64,000 nt of DNA. It comes from Acidaminococcus hominis (GTDB lineage Bacteria; Bacillota; Negativicutes; Acidaminococcales; Acidaminococcaceae). The stretch lies in NCBI RefSeq assembly GCF_021044795.1, contig NZ_JAJNOP010000011.1. One strand, given 5' to 3'. Positions 1 to 9,358 of the stretch are shown piece after piece. The notes below the pieces were generated by a model. That model was not told the origin of the DNA. It was given only the letters and a program-made list of their open reading frames with translations, and did not search any database. How positions within the stretch are numbered: position 1 is the stretch's first letter; each line of letters opens with the position of its first letter. A program made the translations under genes and the position numbers.

Positions 1-2
1 CA

Positions 3-86
3 CGTCGTGTTTTGGGCTACCATACGCCGTCAGAGCTATTTGATGCATTCCTCGATGAAGTTTATGCTATTGAGTGTGTTTCTTGA
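3..86 (+). CDS. IS30-family transposase, C-terminal end (5' part outside window)
   Basis: An open frame enters from the left edge and stops at the TGA at 84-86. It encodes RRVLGYHTPSELFDAFLDEV followed by YAIECVS. The segment R-x-x-L-G-Y-x-T-P-x-E-L-F is the typical C-terminal tail of IS30-family transposases (integrase-core DDE enzymes), where it follows the last catalytic residue. Only 27 residues are visible, so the catalytic core cannot be checked. An IS30-type element therefore ends within roughly the first 130 bases, and the sequence after it is the flank into which it inserted. I could not define its terminal inverted repeat. Confidence 0.6.
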   Translation, partial: RRVLGYHTPSELFDAFLDEVYAIECVS

Positions 87-631
87 TTATAGTTGTTCAA
101 ATTCAACTTGCAATTTACCGTTTTAATTTAAAACAAATTGATAGAATATTTCCATTTTATAATCCTCCAGGAGCAAGAGGAGAAGATACATTTTTAAGTA
201 CGTGCATTTGCAATCGAGTTGTCAAAAAAATCCCTTGTTATATGTTTCATGATAGTTTTTTGTCCTGTGAACAGTTGCTTTTTGGTTCGTTGCCCAGTAA
301 TTTAAAAATTATGCAAGCTAATTCAGAAGATATTACTCAAAGATTTTTGAATGCATCTATTGGATGGATTCGGTATAAACCACTTTTACTTTATGTAACA
401 CAAAATAAAAATTATAAAAATGAAATTAATATAGTTGAAAAAAAGCTTGAAAAAGTTGTGCCATGTATATGTAATTACTTTAATGAAGAGAAATTTAGAA
501 TCATTTTAGATGAATTTGACTATTTTCATTTACATGTAAAAAAGCATTATAAGGATTTTAAACAAACTCAAATTGTATGGTCAAAATTAATGGATAGATT
601 AAAAAAAAATGATGATAAAAATTATAGATAA
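74..631 (+). pseudogene. AT-rich gene remnant, 5' end replaced by IS30
   Basis: The frame is open from a GTG at 74 that lies inside the transposase end and directly follows an in-frame TGA (71-73), so this start is probably accidental. The 185-residue product has no signal peptide or membrane segment. A distinctive block, FYNPPGARGEDTFLSTC, lies at about residues 28-44 and recalls putative glycosyltransferase-like proteins, where a G-E-D-T motif follows the nucleotide-sugar region. That assignment is weak. Base composition is far more AT-rich than the housekeeping genes further right and matches the next gene, 55 bases downstream, so the two probably arrived together. The most likely reading is the 3' part of a larger gene cut by the IS30 insertion. 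Confidence 0.45.
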
Positions 632-686
632 GATGACAATTATTTGTTAAAAAACACTATATTTGTACGTTAGGGAGAAAAACCAT

Positions 687-3200
687 ATGAAAAACAAAAA
701 AAATAAAATTGTTGTTATGGGAGATACCTGCATAAATGTATTACTTTGGAATATATTTCCTCAAGAAGAAAAAAAAATGAATTGGGAGAATAACATTCAT
801 TTACGCCGTGTGTATATACCCGGAGCCACATTCCTTTTAGCAAAGATGATTGTCTTGGCAACGAAGCAAGAGGTTATTTCTCCCACTATTCCTGAAGGTA
901 TTCATTTAGGGAGTGATTGTTTTTTGTATTCATTTATTGAAATCAAAACATATCCTCGTTCTGTTAATGAAGGGGAATCCAAAGTTTACAGAGTTAGTAG
1001 ATTTATGGGGGTTTCAGAGGTATCAGATGAGTTCATGGCAATGGTACCATTAGAAAAAGATGCGATTGATGCCTCCATTGTTGTCATTGATGATGAAAAT
1101 AATGGATTCAATCAAAATAATGAGTGTTGGCCTGTAGCGGTTCAAAGTACGAAAACAACCCCGCTTGTTTTTTATAAAATGGATAATCCGATAGAAGGTA
1201 ATCCGCTGCTGCAACACTTAGTTAGATATCATAATGATACAACTATTGTTATTATTAATGCTGATAATCTTCGTTCAAAGGGCGTTAATATTAGTAAAAG
1301 TATATCTTGGGAAAAAACGGCACTTGATTTTACGTGGCAGCTGAAAAACAACCCTAACTTATCGTTTTTATTAAAGTGTAAATATCTTATTGTTCTTTTT
1401 GGATTAGAGGGGGTTATTTATTGTGAAAATGATGATATGCATCAATCGTTTTTATGTTTTTTGCCATATGAGTTTGAGGGAGATTTTAGAAATAATAATT
1501 GCGGAGAAATGTATGGAATAGTTTCGGCTTTTGTGGCCGGCTTTTCGGCGGCATTTTTAGACTATAGAGTAGAAGAACTTGTAATTTCAATTTTCCAAGG
1601 AATTCGTGAAGGCATGAGTGCCATGAGAAAATATTTTTATTATGGATTTGGTGCAAAGGTGATTAGTGATTCTTTTCCAAATGCGCGCATATTTGAACAA
1701 AATTTGATTACAGATCCTGTTTTTGAATATGTACAAGATGTAAAAATACCCAATGTTTTAAATAAAGAATATCAAGATAGTTGGTCTATTTTACAAGAGA
1801 AAAGCTCTGCTAGTATTGCACAAATGGCATTTGATTTAGTTAAAAATGGAGAAGAAAATGTTTTAATGCATATACCTACTGCTAAATTTGGAAAATTAAA
1901 AACAATAGATAGAATTGAAATTGAAAGCTATCATACAATACAGAATTTAATTTCAGAATATATTTCATCAAAAAATGCCAATAGACCCCTATCTATTGCA
2001 ATATTTGGCACTCCTGGATCTGGCAAATCTTATGGTTTAAATCAAATGGCTATTAGTAAATTTTCTGAAAGTATAAAAAAAGTGGATTATAATATTTCTC
2101 AGTTTTCGACATCCTTAGAGTTACAAAAAGCATTTCATCAAATAAGTGATTCTAATCTAGAAGGAAAAATACCGTTTGTTATTTTTGATGAATTTGATTC
2201 CTATTTTCATGAAAACTTGGGATGGTTAAAATATTTTTTATCACCAATGCAAGATGGTGTCTATAAAGATGAAGAAGGGTTTCACCCTATTGGGAAAGCT
2301 ATATTCGTTTTTGTTGGAGGGACTAGTAGCTCCTTTTCTGAATTTTGTGGAGAAGAAATTAAAATTGAAAAAGAAAAACAACTATTTTTGAATAAGTTTA
2401 GAGATAGTAAGGGACCTGATTTTATTAGTAGATTAAGAGGGTATATTAATATACTTGGACCCAATCAAGTGAATAGTTTTGATCAGTTTTTTATGATTAG
2501 ACGAGCAATGTTAATAAGATCATTACTTGAACAAAAGTTTCCTCACTTGGTTAACGAAAAAGGAATTGCACAGATTGATAATGGTGTCCTTAGAGCGATG
2601 CTAAAAATACCAAAATATAAACATGAATCCAGATCTGTAGAGGCAATTATGGACATGAGTATGTTAACTAAGGCTAAAAAATGGGAACAATCTTTTTTAC
2701 CACCTAAAGAGCAGTTAAAACTTCATCTTGATGAAAAATTATTTTTAAGATATATGATGCATGATGCCATTTTTAGTGAAAAAGTCGATATAATAGCGGA
2801 ATTACTAAGAAATAAATTTAATGCGTTGGATGAAGCTATTGTTGTTACAGGAGATAACACTTCCTTGAAATGGGAAAAAATGGAAGAAGGACCACGAAAT
2901 TTTTATAGAGATCATGTTAAAAATATTCCAGAAGCAATTTTATTAATACAATATGATATATTATATGTTGATAATAAAATTGATAACAATCCTTTTTCGG
3001 AAAAAGAATTAAATATACTTTTTCGGTATGAATATAAACGGCGCAAAATTTATGATAAGATGAAAAAAGTAAGCTTTGTATCTCAAGATATATCTTCAGG
3101 TGAAGGGCTTAAAATGCAAATTTATCAAATGGTTACACTTTGGATTAATGCACTTTCTGAAGCAAATTTTAAATTAGAAAGATTAAATACTATAAATTAA
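687..3200 (+). CDS. AAA+ ATPase with PfkB/ribokinase-like N-terminal domain
   Basis: The chosen start is ATG 687, preceded by AGGGAG at 672-677; an upstream TTG at 663 has no such site. The product has 837 residues. Residues 6-11 (VVMGDT) open like a PfkB-type sugar kinase. A PGATFLLAKM segment follows, and near residue 275 a Gly/Ala-rich helix (VSAFVAGFSAAF) occupies the place of the kinase anion-hole helix, without the usual GAGD. A complete AAA+ core follows: Walker A GTPGSGKS at 441-448, Walker B VIFDEFD with the acidic pair at 501-502, and a sensor-1-like FVFVGGTSS near 542-550. The C-terminal 250 residues are unassigned. Domain order recalls bacterial multi-domain RyR-type proteins, but I cannot see a clear RyR motif. 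It is soluble, AT-rich, and lies between IS30 and IS256 remnants. The substrate is unknown; a defence or surface-polysaccharide role would be speculation. Confidence 0.7.
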   Translation: MKNKKNKIVVMGDTCINVLLWNIFPQEEKKMNWENNIHLRRVYIPGATFLLAKMIVLATKQEVISPTIPEGIHLGSDCFLYSFIEIKTYPRSVNEGESKVYRVSRFMGVSEVSDEFMAMVPLEKDAIDASIVVIDDENNGFNQNNECWPVAVQSTKTTPLVFYKMDNPIEGNPLLQHLVRYHNDTTIVIINADNLRSKGVNISKSISWEKTALDFTWQLKNNPNLSFLLKCKYLIVLFGLEGVIYCENDDMHQSFLCFLPYEFEGDFRNNNCGEMYGIVSAFVAGFSAAFLDYRVEELVISIFQGIREGMSAMRKYFYYGFGAKVISDSFPNARIFEQNLITDPVFEYVQDVKIPNVLNKEYQDSWSILQEKSSASIAQMAFDLVKNGEENVLMHIPTAKFGKLKTIDRIEIESYHTIQNLISEYISSKNANRPLSIAIFGTPGSGKSYGLNQMAISKFSESIKKVDYNISQFSTSLELQKAFHQISDSNLEGKIPFVIFDEFDSYFHENLGWLKYFLSPMQDGVYKDEEGFHPIGKAIFVFVGGTSSSFSEFCGEEIKIEKEKQLFLNKFRDSKGPDFISRLRGYINILGPNQVNSFDQFFMIRRAMLIRSLLEQKFPHLVNEKGIAQIDNGVLRAMLKIPKYKHESRSVEAIMDMSMLTKAKKWEQSFLPPKEQLKLHLDEKLFLRYMMHDAIFSEKVDIIAELLRNKFNALDEAIVVTGDNTSLKWEKMEEGPRNFYRDHVKNIPEAILLIQYDILYVDNKIDNNPFSEKELNILFRYEYKRRKIYDKMKKVSFVSQDISSGEGLKMQIYQMVTLWINALSEANFKLERLNTIN

Positions 3201-3325
3201 CACTAATATATTGTAGATTGTCAATGCTTAGTCAAACATTTTTGGGGCTATGAATAAAAGTCTGTAAATAAGGTCTTCTATGATAGTTAATAAAGAATTA
3301 ATAAATCGTCATTTCGTTAGGGCTA

Positions 3326-3913
3326 TCATGCCAGTAATCTGTCAGCGTACATAATGACCAGTTCACCTCTTACCTTTCCCCAATTCCGAAGTGGCATAGT
3401 CCATTTCTTGGCAGCCTCGAAAGTGGACAGGTACAAAGCCTTGAGCAGAGCTTGTGAACTTGGGAAAACACTTCGCTGACGGTTTAAACGGCGGTAGGAA
3501 GAATTTAAACTCTCAATGGTATTCGTTGTATAGAAAGCTGTACGAACGTCTATCGAAAACTTAAAGATTGGTGTTATGACATCCCAGTGATCATGCCACC
3601 GTTTCATGGCTGCTGGATACTGGGACGTCCATTTCTTATCTACTTCCTCTAACCGTTTGACAGCAGTTTTTTCGTCAGGAGCGGTATAGATCGTCCGAAG
3701 ATCTCTGGCAAAATTCTTCATGTCCTTATTGGCTACATATTTAAGGGTATTACGTACCATATGCACAATACAGCGCTGGTGTTCTGTTTTTGGGAAGGCT
3801 GCAGCAATCGCTTCCTTAAGCCCTGTGAGTCCGTCCGAGCAGAGGATAAGAAGATCCTGCACGCCACGGTTCTTAAGACCGTTCAGAACACCCCGCCAGT
3901 ATTTGGATTGTCC
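3326..3913 (-). pseudogene. IS256-family transposase, C-terminal half only
   Basis: The minus-strand frame encodes about 196 residues closely matching the second half of IS256 (mutator-type) transposases. Features include QSKYWRGVLNGLKNRGV, the catalytic-region CSDGLTGLKEAI, FPKTEHQRCIVHMVRN (C-x2-H block), and the C-terminal TTNTIESLNSSYRRLNRQR block bearing the last catalytic Glu. Full-length members have about 400 residues. Here the N-terminal half is absent: similarity ends at about 3913, and an in-frame TGA follows at 3935-3937. The element is dead. It sits immediately upstream of autotransporter 1, so its truncation, or a rearrangement at this point, may have shaped the promoter and start of that gene. 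Confidence 0.85.
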
Positions 3914-3922
3914 GACTAAGTG

Positions 3923-3952
3923 TTGACAATCCAGTCAAGCATCTGATGTAAT
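3923..3952 (+). promoter_or_regulatory. Candidate promoter for autotransporter 1 at IS256 break-point
   Basis: A perfect TTGACA (3923-3928) is followed after 18 bases by TGTAAT (3947-3952). The -35 box lies about 10 bases beyond the last transposase-like codon, so the junction may have created it. The transcript would have a leader of about 80 bases or more before the first possible start of the downstream gene. Confidence 0.35.
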
Positions 3953-4035
3953 GTATAACTTTTATATAAATTTGTCTGTTTCATTTTTTGATCCAGATAC
4001 GATATAAGAATCAATGATGTAAATAGGTTATATCA

Positions 4036-7000
4036 ATGTCGCTGAATTTTTCCATGATATCCTATATTTTGCACACGGGGGTGTGCAAAATCCGGATTAT
4101 CGTTGTATTGTATCAAATACAGGGTAGGATTGGATGGGGTAACATCCAGGCTGGCATCGCAATCCTCAAATTAATTGTTGCTGCAGGTTTGACCTTTGGT
4201 GTGAACGGAATTACCCAGGCGGCAGACCTTGTGAATGTGGTGGGTACGACTGAAACGGCTAACTACTTCCACAATCTGACGCCAACAGCAGCACAATACA
4301 GATATGGCAATATTATGAACAATACTTTAAGTACAGAGAATTATACCGGTGATTCAGATGCCGCCACAGGTGGCGGTATTTTTCCACAATGTGCTTTTAG
4401 TACCACAGCACTGAAGGGAGTACAGACGATTGTTATCATTAATGGGGAGGTTTCCGGAAATACTGTTAAAGGTGCTCAATATCGTGCTGAAGGCGGCGGA
4501 GTATTTTTAAAGGGTTCTAATGTACTATTTGTAAATAAACCGATTACAAATAATAAAGCTATCAGTGTTGATTTTGCTCATGGTGGTGCGGTTGCTACCC
4601 ATTACAATGGCAATTCTATAGAATATAATGGCAAAACATATAACTACCTTGTTCCAGGTTCTGTTTCTTTCTACGCCTTAACAAATAAAACTGTTTCTTA
4701 TACTGGCAATGATATTATCTTAACGAATACAGCTGACTATAACAAGTTTGATGAATATGCTGGAGAGGCCATCGCTCCTTCTGGCGGCGGCTTTTTATCG
4801 CTCTTTGCCTACGGAAATGCAACTTTTAATACCTATGATGGTGCATCGATAACTGTCGGCAACGAAACGCCTGCTACTGCAACAGAAGACTCTATTTCCA
4901 GTGCCATCGTGGTTGACGGCAGAACAGATGTCCCCGAGCCAGCTATCACCAAGAAGGGGAACGGTACCCTGACTATTAATAGCAGCCTCAACAGATATTA
5001 TGGTACGTTCACCCAACAAGCTGGTACGGTTAATCTAAATCAAGATCTGAATTGGGCCAACAAATATGACCTTCAAGCGGGCACGCTGAACTTAAAAAAT
5101 GTTACGCTAGACAATATGTATGACAAGTTGAAGCTGGAAAATCTTGAAAGCACAATCGACCCAGATGACAGCAGTGTATTACATACTTCGACGTACCTTG
5201 CTTATTTTGATAAAACATATAATCATACTATCGTAAACTCTACAGGCAATCTTGTTACCGCTGCCGGTACCACCGTCAACGCACAGGATGTAACCCTGAA
5301 AGACGGCGGTTCTATTAACGCTGAAGGCGCCCTGAACCTCACCGGCGACCTGTCTGCAGACGCCTCCACCGTTACGGCTGCCAACGCTACCATTGGCGGC
5401 ACTGTCTCGTCCACGAACGGTTCCACCGTTACCCTGGGCGGCGATAGCCTGGCCCTTAGCAAAGTCAATGTGGATGCAAACAGCAGTGTTGCCCTGAACG
5501 GCGGTACCTTAACCGCGACCAAGCTTGCTGATTCCATCACGGGCGGCGGCAAAGTTACCCTGGCTGGCACCGCAACCCTGGCCACCACGGCTAACCAGAT
5601 CTTTACTGATACGGATACCACAGAAAAAACAGCAGGGGAAAATGCGCTGACAAGCACTGCGGATGCTTCTGTCAAGTTCAAGGCTGGTACCCTGTCCCTG
5701 AGTGATGACTACAGCTATACGTATTTGACCAATATCCAAGGCGTCATGGACGGCCTGGCCGACTCTACTACGGCTCTCGTCATGACCGGCAACCTGGTAG
5801 ATACTACTGGTGTCAGCAATACCCTTTCCACCGATGCTATCAGCACCATCGGCAACACGGCTGCGTTGGACAGCGTTACTGTAAATACTGATAACAAAGA
5901 TTTGGTTATCGGCAGCACCACTACAGAAGACGGCGCTGCATCCGTTTCTCGCGGCTTCAGCGTTGCTTCCCTGGACCTGGGTTCTGCTGACAGTGTTACC
6001 GTTACCGGCGGCCAAAGCCTGACCCTGGGCGGCCGCAGTACCACGGACGTTATCACCACCACTTCTTCTAACGGCAGTGCTGAAGTAGCTCTGACGGACG
6101 GCAGCTCTCTGACCATCGGCAACGCAGCCGTTACTGCTGACCAGACGCTGAACGTAAACGCTTCTGTAGCTGCTACCAACAGCACCGTAACCACCAACGG
6201 CCAAACTACGGTGGAAGGCAATGTAAGCCTGACCGACTCCACCATCGCTGCAAACACGGGTTCCCTGACCCTTGCCAAAGACCTGACTACTTCTGGCACC
6301 TCCACCATCACTGGCGACGTAGCTGTGGCAGGTACCATTACCGGCACTGCCAACACCACCCTGAACCTGGGCACCGGCACCACCGCAGCTACTCTGACGG
6401 CCGACAAAGTCAGCCTGAACGGCGGCACCCTGTACCTGGATCCTGTGTGGAACGGAGGTACACAAATTGACGGTACGGAAGTAGCCATCGAATCCCTGGA
6501 TGGCACCAACGTAGTAGTAGGTGAAAACTCCACCCTGACCCTGGGTTCCAAGGATACCACCGCTGCTGAAAACATGTTCAAGGAAACGGGTCTGTCCTGG
6601 GGCTCTTCCGGCATCCTGTCCGCCCTGTATCTGGCTTCCAGCCAAGACCTGACCAATAACAGCATCGTGGTAAGCAGCACGGCTGACAATACCAAGGCTG
6701 GTACCGCCGGCACCTTCTCCATGGGAGACAATTCCCTCCTGATGGTGAGCGGCAGCACCGTATCCGGCAGCAATACCGCAGCCATCACCGGTGTTTCTAC
6801 CACCAGCGTTTCTGATTCTGCCAAACTCTACATTTCCGGCGCCACCGCAGGCACCACCTATAACATCCTGTCTGGTTCCAGCGTCAAATCCGGCAACGCC
6901 TGGTACGCCGATGCCAATGCCGACACCACCAGCAACGTATTCACCCATAACCAGTTGCTGAAATTCGTGGGTGCTGAAGGCAACGGCGATACCCAGTACT

Positions 7001-8097
7001 CCGTTACCGCCGAAGCTAAGGACGCCACTGACGTTTATGGCAATGCCCTGAACGCAGCTAACGTAGTTTCCGCAGCTGTAGCTGCTGGCGGCGCCGCTGG
7101 TACCCTGTTTGGCAATGCGGCCAATAGCGACGTCCACAGCACCACCGCTTCTCAGGTAAACGCCCTGAACAGCGCCACCTCCCTCACCGAACTGGCTGGC
7201 GTTCAGCATGGTCTGTACACTGCTGGTAACCTGTTTACCGGCGCCGTTGCCAACCACTTGGCTGATGTCAAAGACACCACCCTGGATAAAGACCTGTGGG
7301 CTCACTACATCCATGACAAGGAAAACATCCGCGGCCTGGCTGTGGACGGCCTGTCCGGTGCAGACTACGATGCCCAGTACAACGGCGTGGTAGTAGGTTC
7401 CGACCTGTACCATAAGAATGGCGTGGTTGCCGGTGCAGCCCTGACCTACATGGACGGCTCCTTCTCCGGCAATACCGATACCGCTTCCACCAAGAATGAT
7501 GCCGACTACTACGGCCTGAGCCTGTACGGCAGAGTACGCAGAGGCCAAACCTCCTACCTGGGCGACATCTCCTGGCTGCATGGCAAGAACGATCTCAGCC
7601 AGTACAACAGCGGCAGCGAGATTACCGGCGACGTTTCCTCCAACGCCTACACCGCCGGCGTACGGGCTGAACACGACTTCGCAGCCGGCGACGGCACCCT
7701 GACCCCGTATGCAGGTGTACGGTACGCCCACCTGGACTACGGCAACTACACCGACAGCCTGGGCATCCACCACGACAGCGACAACGCCAACCTGTGGCTG
7801 ATCCCCGTAGGCCTGCGTTATACCCAAGACTTTGCGATGGACGGCTGGAACGTGAAACCCATTGCCGAAGCAGGCTACCTGTGGACCCTGGGTGACCGCA
7901 ACAGCGACGAACGCCTGAACCTGAACGGTTCCTCCAGCACCTTCGGCTACGACGTATCCGACTCCGGCAGCTTCTACGGCCGCCTGGGCATCGAAGCAGA
8001 ACACGGCCCCATGACCTATGGCCTGGGCTACCAGTACCAGAAAGGCAGCGACGTACGCAGCAACGTATGGAGCCTGGCCCTGCGGTACAAGTTCTAA
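4036..8097 (+). CDS. Type V autotransporter 1 (beta-barrel, PF03797-like)
   Basis: The frame opens at ATG 4036 and gives 1353 residues. The apparent N-terminus is unusual: about 40 residues precede a recognisable signal peptide core (LKLIVAAGLTFGV, cleavage near TQAADL), and no good Shine-Dalgarno precedes 4036. The true start may be a later GTG or TTG (GTG 4081 is in frame). The passenger (about residues 65-1080) is Thr/Ser/Asn/Gly-rich with many short VTLxGGSxx and xVNAxxxT repeats typical of beta-helix stalks. The last 270 residues, from DLWAHYIHDKENIRG near 1085, form a 12-strand autotransporter barrel with alternating Tyr/Gly strands ending in the outer-membrane signature LALRYKF. It should be secreted by Sec, inserted by BAM and displayed on the surface. 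TAA and TAG stops follow in tandem. From about 5260 onward codon use is GC-rich, while the 5' 1.1 kb is more AT-rich, suggesting a mosaic passenger. Confidence 0.9.
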   Translation: MSLNFSMISYILHTGVCKIRIIVVLYQIQGRIGWGNIQAGIAILKLIVAAGLTFGVNGITQAADLVNVVGTTETANYFHNLTPTAAQYRYGNIMNNTLSTENYTGDSDAATGGGIFPQCAFSTTALKGVQTIVIINGEVSGNTVKGAQYRAEGGGVFLKGSNVLFVNKPITNNKAISVDFAHGGAVATHYNGNSIEYNGKTYNYLVPGSVSFYALTNKTVSYTGNDIILTNTADYNKFDEYAGEAIAPSGGGFLSLFAYGNATFNTYDGASITVGNETPATATEDSISSAIVVDGRTDVPEPAITKKGNGTLTINSSLNRYYGTFTQQAGTVNLNQDLNWANKYDLQAGTLNLKNVTLDNMYDKLKLENLESTIDPDDSSVLHTSTYLAYFDKTYNHTIVNSTGNLVTAAGTTVNAQDVTLKDGGSINAEGALNLTGDLSADASTVTAANATIGGTVSSTNGSTVTLGGDSLALSKVNVDANSSVALNGGTLTATKLADSITGGGKVTLAGTATLATTANQIFTDTDTTEKTAGENALTSTADASVKFKAGTLSLSDDYSYTYLTNIQGVMDGLADSTTALVMTGNLVDTTGVSNTLSTDAISTIGNTAALDSVTVNTDNKDLVIGSTTTEDGAASVSRGFSVASLDLGSADSVTVTGGQSLTLGGRSTTDVITTTSSNGSAEVALTDGSSLTIGNAAVTADQTLNVNASVAATNSTVTTNGQTTVEGNVSLTDSTIAANTGSLTLAKDLTTSGTSTITGDVAVAGTITGTANTTLNLGTGTTAATLTADKVSLNGGTLYLDPVWNGGTQIDGTEVAIESLDGTNVVVGENSTLTLGSKDTTAAENMFKETGLSWGSSGILSALYLASSQDLTNNSIVVSSTADNTKAGTAGTFSMGDNSLLMVSGSTVSGSNTAAITGVSTTSVSDSAKLYISGATAGTTYNILSGSSVKSGNAWYADANADTTSNVFTHNQLLKFVGAEGNGDTQYSVTAEAKDATDVYGNALNAANVVSAAVAAGGAAGTLFGNAANSDVHSTTASQVNALNSATSLTELAGVQHGLYTAGNLFTGAVANHLADVKDTTLDKDLWAHYIHDKENIRGLAVDGLSGADYDAQYNGVVVGSDLYHKNGVVAGAALTYMDGSFSGNTDTASTKNDADYYGLSLYGRVRRGQTSYLGDISWLHGKNDLSQYNSGSEITGDVSSNAYTAGVRAEHDFAAGDGTLTPYAGVRYAHLDYGNYTDSLGIHHDSDNANLWLIPVGLRYTQDFAMDGWNVKPIAEAGYLWTLGDRNSDERLNLNGSSSTFGYDVSDSGSFYGRLGIEAEHGPMTYGLGYQYQKGSDVRSNVWSLALRYKF
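4066..4091. promoter_or_regulatory. Perfect hairpin in the 5' region of autotransporter 1
   Basis: ATTTTGCACAC (4066-4076) and GTGTGCAAAAT (4081-4091) are exact reverse complements separated by GGGG. The hairpin falls inside the apparent first 20 codons of the autotransporter, before its signal peptide. That suggests either that translation starts downstream of it or that it controls access to the start. Confidence 0.5.
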
Positions 8098-8144
8098 TAG
8101 GCTTTCCCCTTCCCTTCGGGGAAAGTGCACTTCCCATATATGAA

Positions 8145-8194
8145 AAACCAAAAAGAGCAGTCACAGCCCCATCTGTGATTGCTCTTTTTGGTTT
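8145..8194 (+). terminator. Rho-independent terminator of autotransporter 1
   Basis: A 22-base arm (8145-8166) pairs with 8173-8194 with only one G-U pair, over the loop CCCCAT; the lower stem is A-rich/T-rich. A smaller hairpin, TTTCCCC (8103-8109) with GGGGAAA (8118-8124), lies just before it. Confidence 0.85.
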
Positions 8195-8620
8195 AGTTTG
8201 CGGGAAGGTGCCTGACGTTAGGGAGGCGGATGGATCCAGTACGCACTAGCCCCTGCTGACCGCACGACCAAAAATCTGGTACAGAGTTTTCTACAGCAAA
8301 AATTTGCCCACGGGCAAATTTCCCGTCGTTGAGCTACCTAACGGTCCGCACTAGCCCCAAAAGGGGACAAATTTTCCCCCAATTGGGGGAAACGGCGCAA
8401 AGCGCCGATAGAGGAGCACTCTCCGTCTAATAGCCCTCAACATTTATGGGGAGGGTGTCGCACTCCGTGCGACGGGAAGGGCGGATGCCACCTGCGCCCG
8501 GAGTGGTTCGCGGCTTGCTGTTCATCATCGTCCTTCGGACTCGATTCACAGGCCGCTATCACAGGGGTCGTATATTCCACCCTTCTGCGGCTAAAGCCTT
8601 GAATGGTGGATACGACTCCC

Positions 8621-8753
8621 TGCGTGCGAGGTCAACTTCTAGAGAAAATACGCAATAATAATATACTTTATCCTGCTTATATACCCCCACATTGTGCTCA
8701 GTAAAAAGTAAGTTTAGAAATGTAGTGGTGCCTAATTGATTTCCTCAACCAAA
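8621..8753 (+). repeat. 134-bp direct repeat, copy A
   Basis: It begins TGCGTGCGAGGTCAACTTCT and ends CCTCAACCAAA. It differs from copy B at 9225-9358 by a handful of substitutions and one C in a C-run. The interior is AT-rich with a run of TAATAATATACTT. No coding frame is conserved. Confidence 0.85.
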
Positions 8754-9100
8754 TGTTGCGGTCGCGTCCAAACAGCGTCGCAAGTATTCTATAAGCTGTT
8801 TGGTACACGCGAGCCATGTGATAGCCGTCCAAGAAGCAAGTCCGTGAGGACGCTGCTGATTGGAGCACGGCGAACCACTCGAGAGGTGTCACCGGAAGGT
8901 GACGAAGAGAGTTTAAAAAATGTAGAATAGCAATATTATTATACTTTACATCGAGTATAAAATATGCATTTAAACTTCCTTCGTCATCCCTGCGGGCTGA
9001 CACCTACCACACGCTTGTGGTAGGCTTTCAGACCGCCACGGGTCAAGTATAATCTAAAATATAGTGCTGATATAAAGATGACCAGTACTTACTAAGAACG

Positions 9101-9178
9101 CTTCCTGCAAACGTGTAGGAAGTGGCACCGGTAGGTGCCGATAGAAGTTTAATTGCAGCTTTAGCGGCCATAGGCCGC
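9101..9178 (+). repeat. Three-hairpin composite element, copy 1
   Basis: Hairpin 1 is CTTCCTGCA (9101-9109) with TGTAGGAAG (9114-9122). Hairpin 2 is GGCACC (9124-9129) with GGTGCC (9134-9139). The tail is GATAGAAGTTT (9140-9150), then hairpin 3 GCGGCC/GGCCGC (about 9164-9178). The same order, spacing and tail recur at 59220-59294 with different stem bases in hairpin 2 that still pair. Confidence 0.7.
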
Positions 9179-9224
9179 AGAAGGAGCACTCTCCGTCATC
9201 CTTCGGATGCCACCTGCGCCCGCT

Positions 9225-9358
9225 TGCGTGCGAGGTCAACTTCTAGAGAAAATACGCAATAATAATATACTTAATCCTGCTTATATACCCCCCACATTGT
9301 GCTCAGTAAAAAGTAAGTTTAGAAATATAGTGGTGCCTAATTGATTTCCTCGACCAAA
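9225..9358 (+). repeat. 134-bp direct repeat, copy B
   Basis: Second copy of the repeat at 8621-8753, same orientation, about 600 bases further on. It is directly preceded by the CCACCTGCGCCCG phrase that also occurs upstream of copy A. Confidence 0.85.

Noticed and set aside
5715..6824. Second minus-strand frame (369 codons) within the autotransporter
   Set aside because: Val/Pro/Thr-rich antisense of the Thr/Ser/Asn repeat coding; no independent evidence.
5509..8151. Very long minus-strand open frame (880 codons) opposite autotransporter 1
   Set aside because: It mirrors the repetitive GC-biased codons of the plus-strand gene, has no ribosome site, signal or recognisable domain, and runs through the terminator hairpin.
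8446..9239. Several 60-100-codon frames in the palindrome region
   Set aside because: They run through hairpins and repeats, lack ribosome sites and have no similarity to known proteins.
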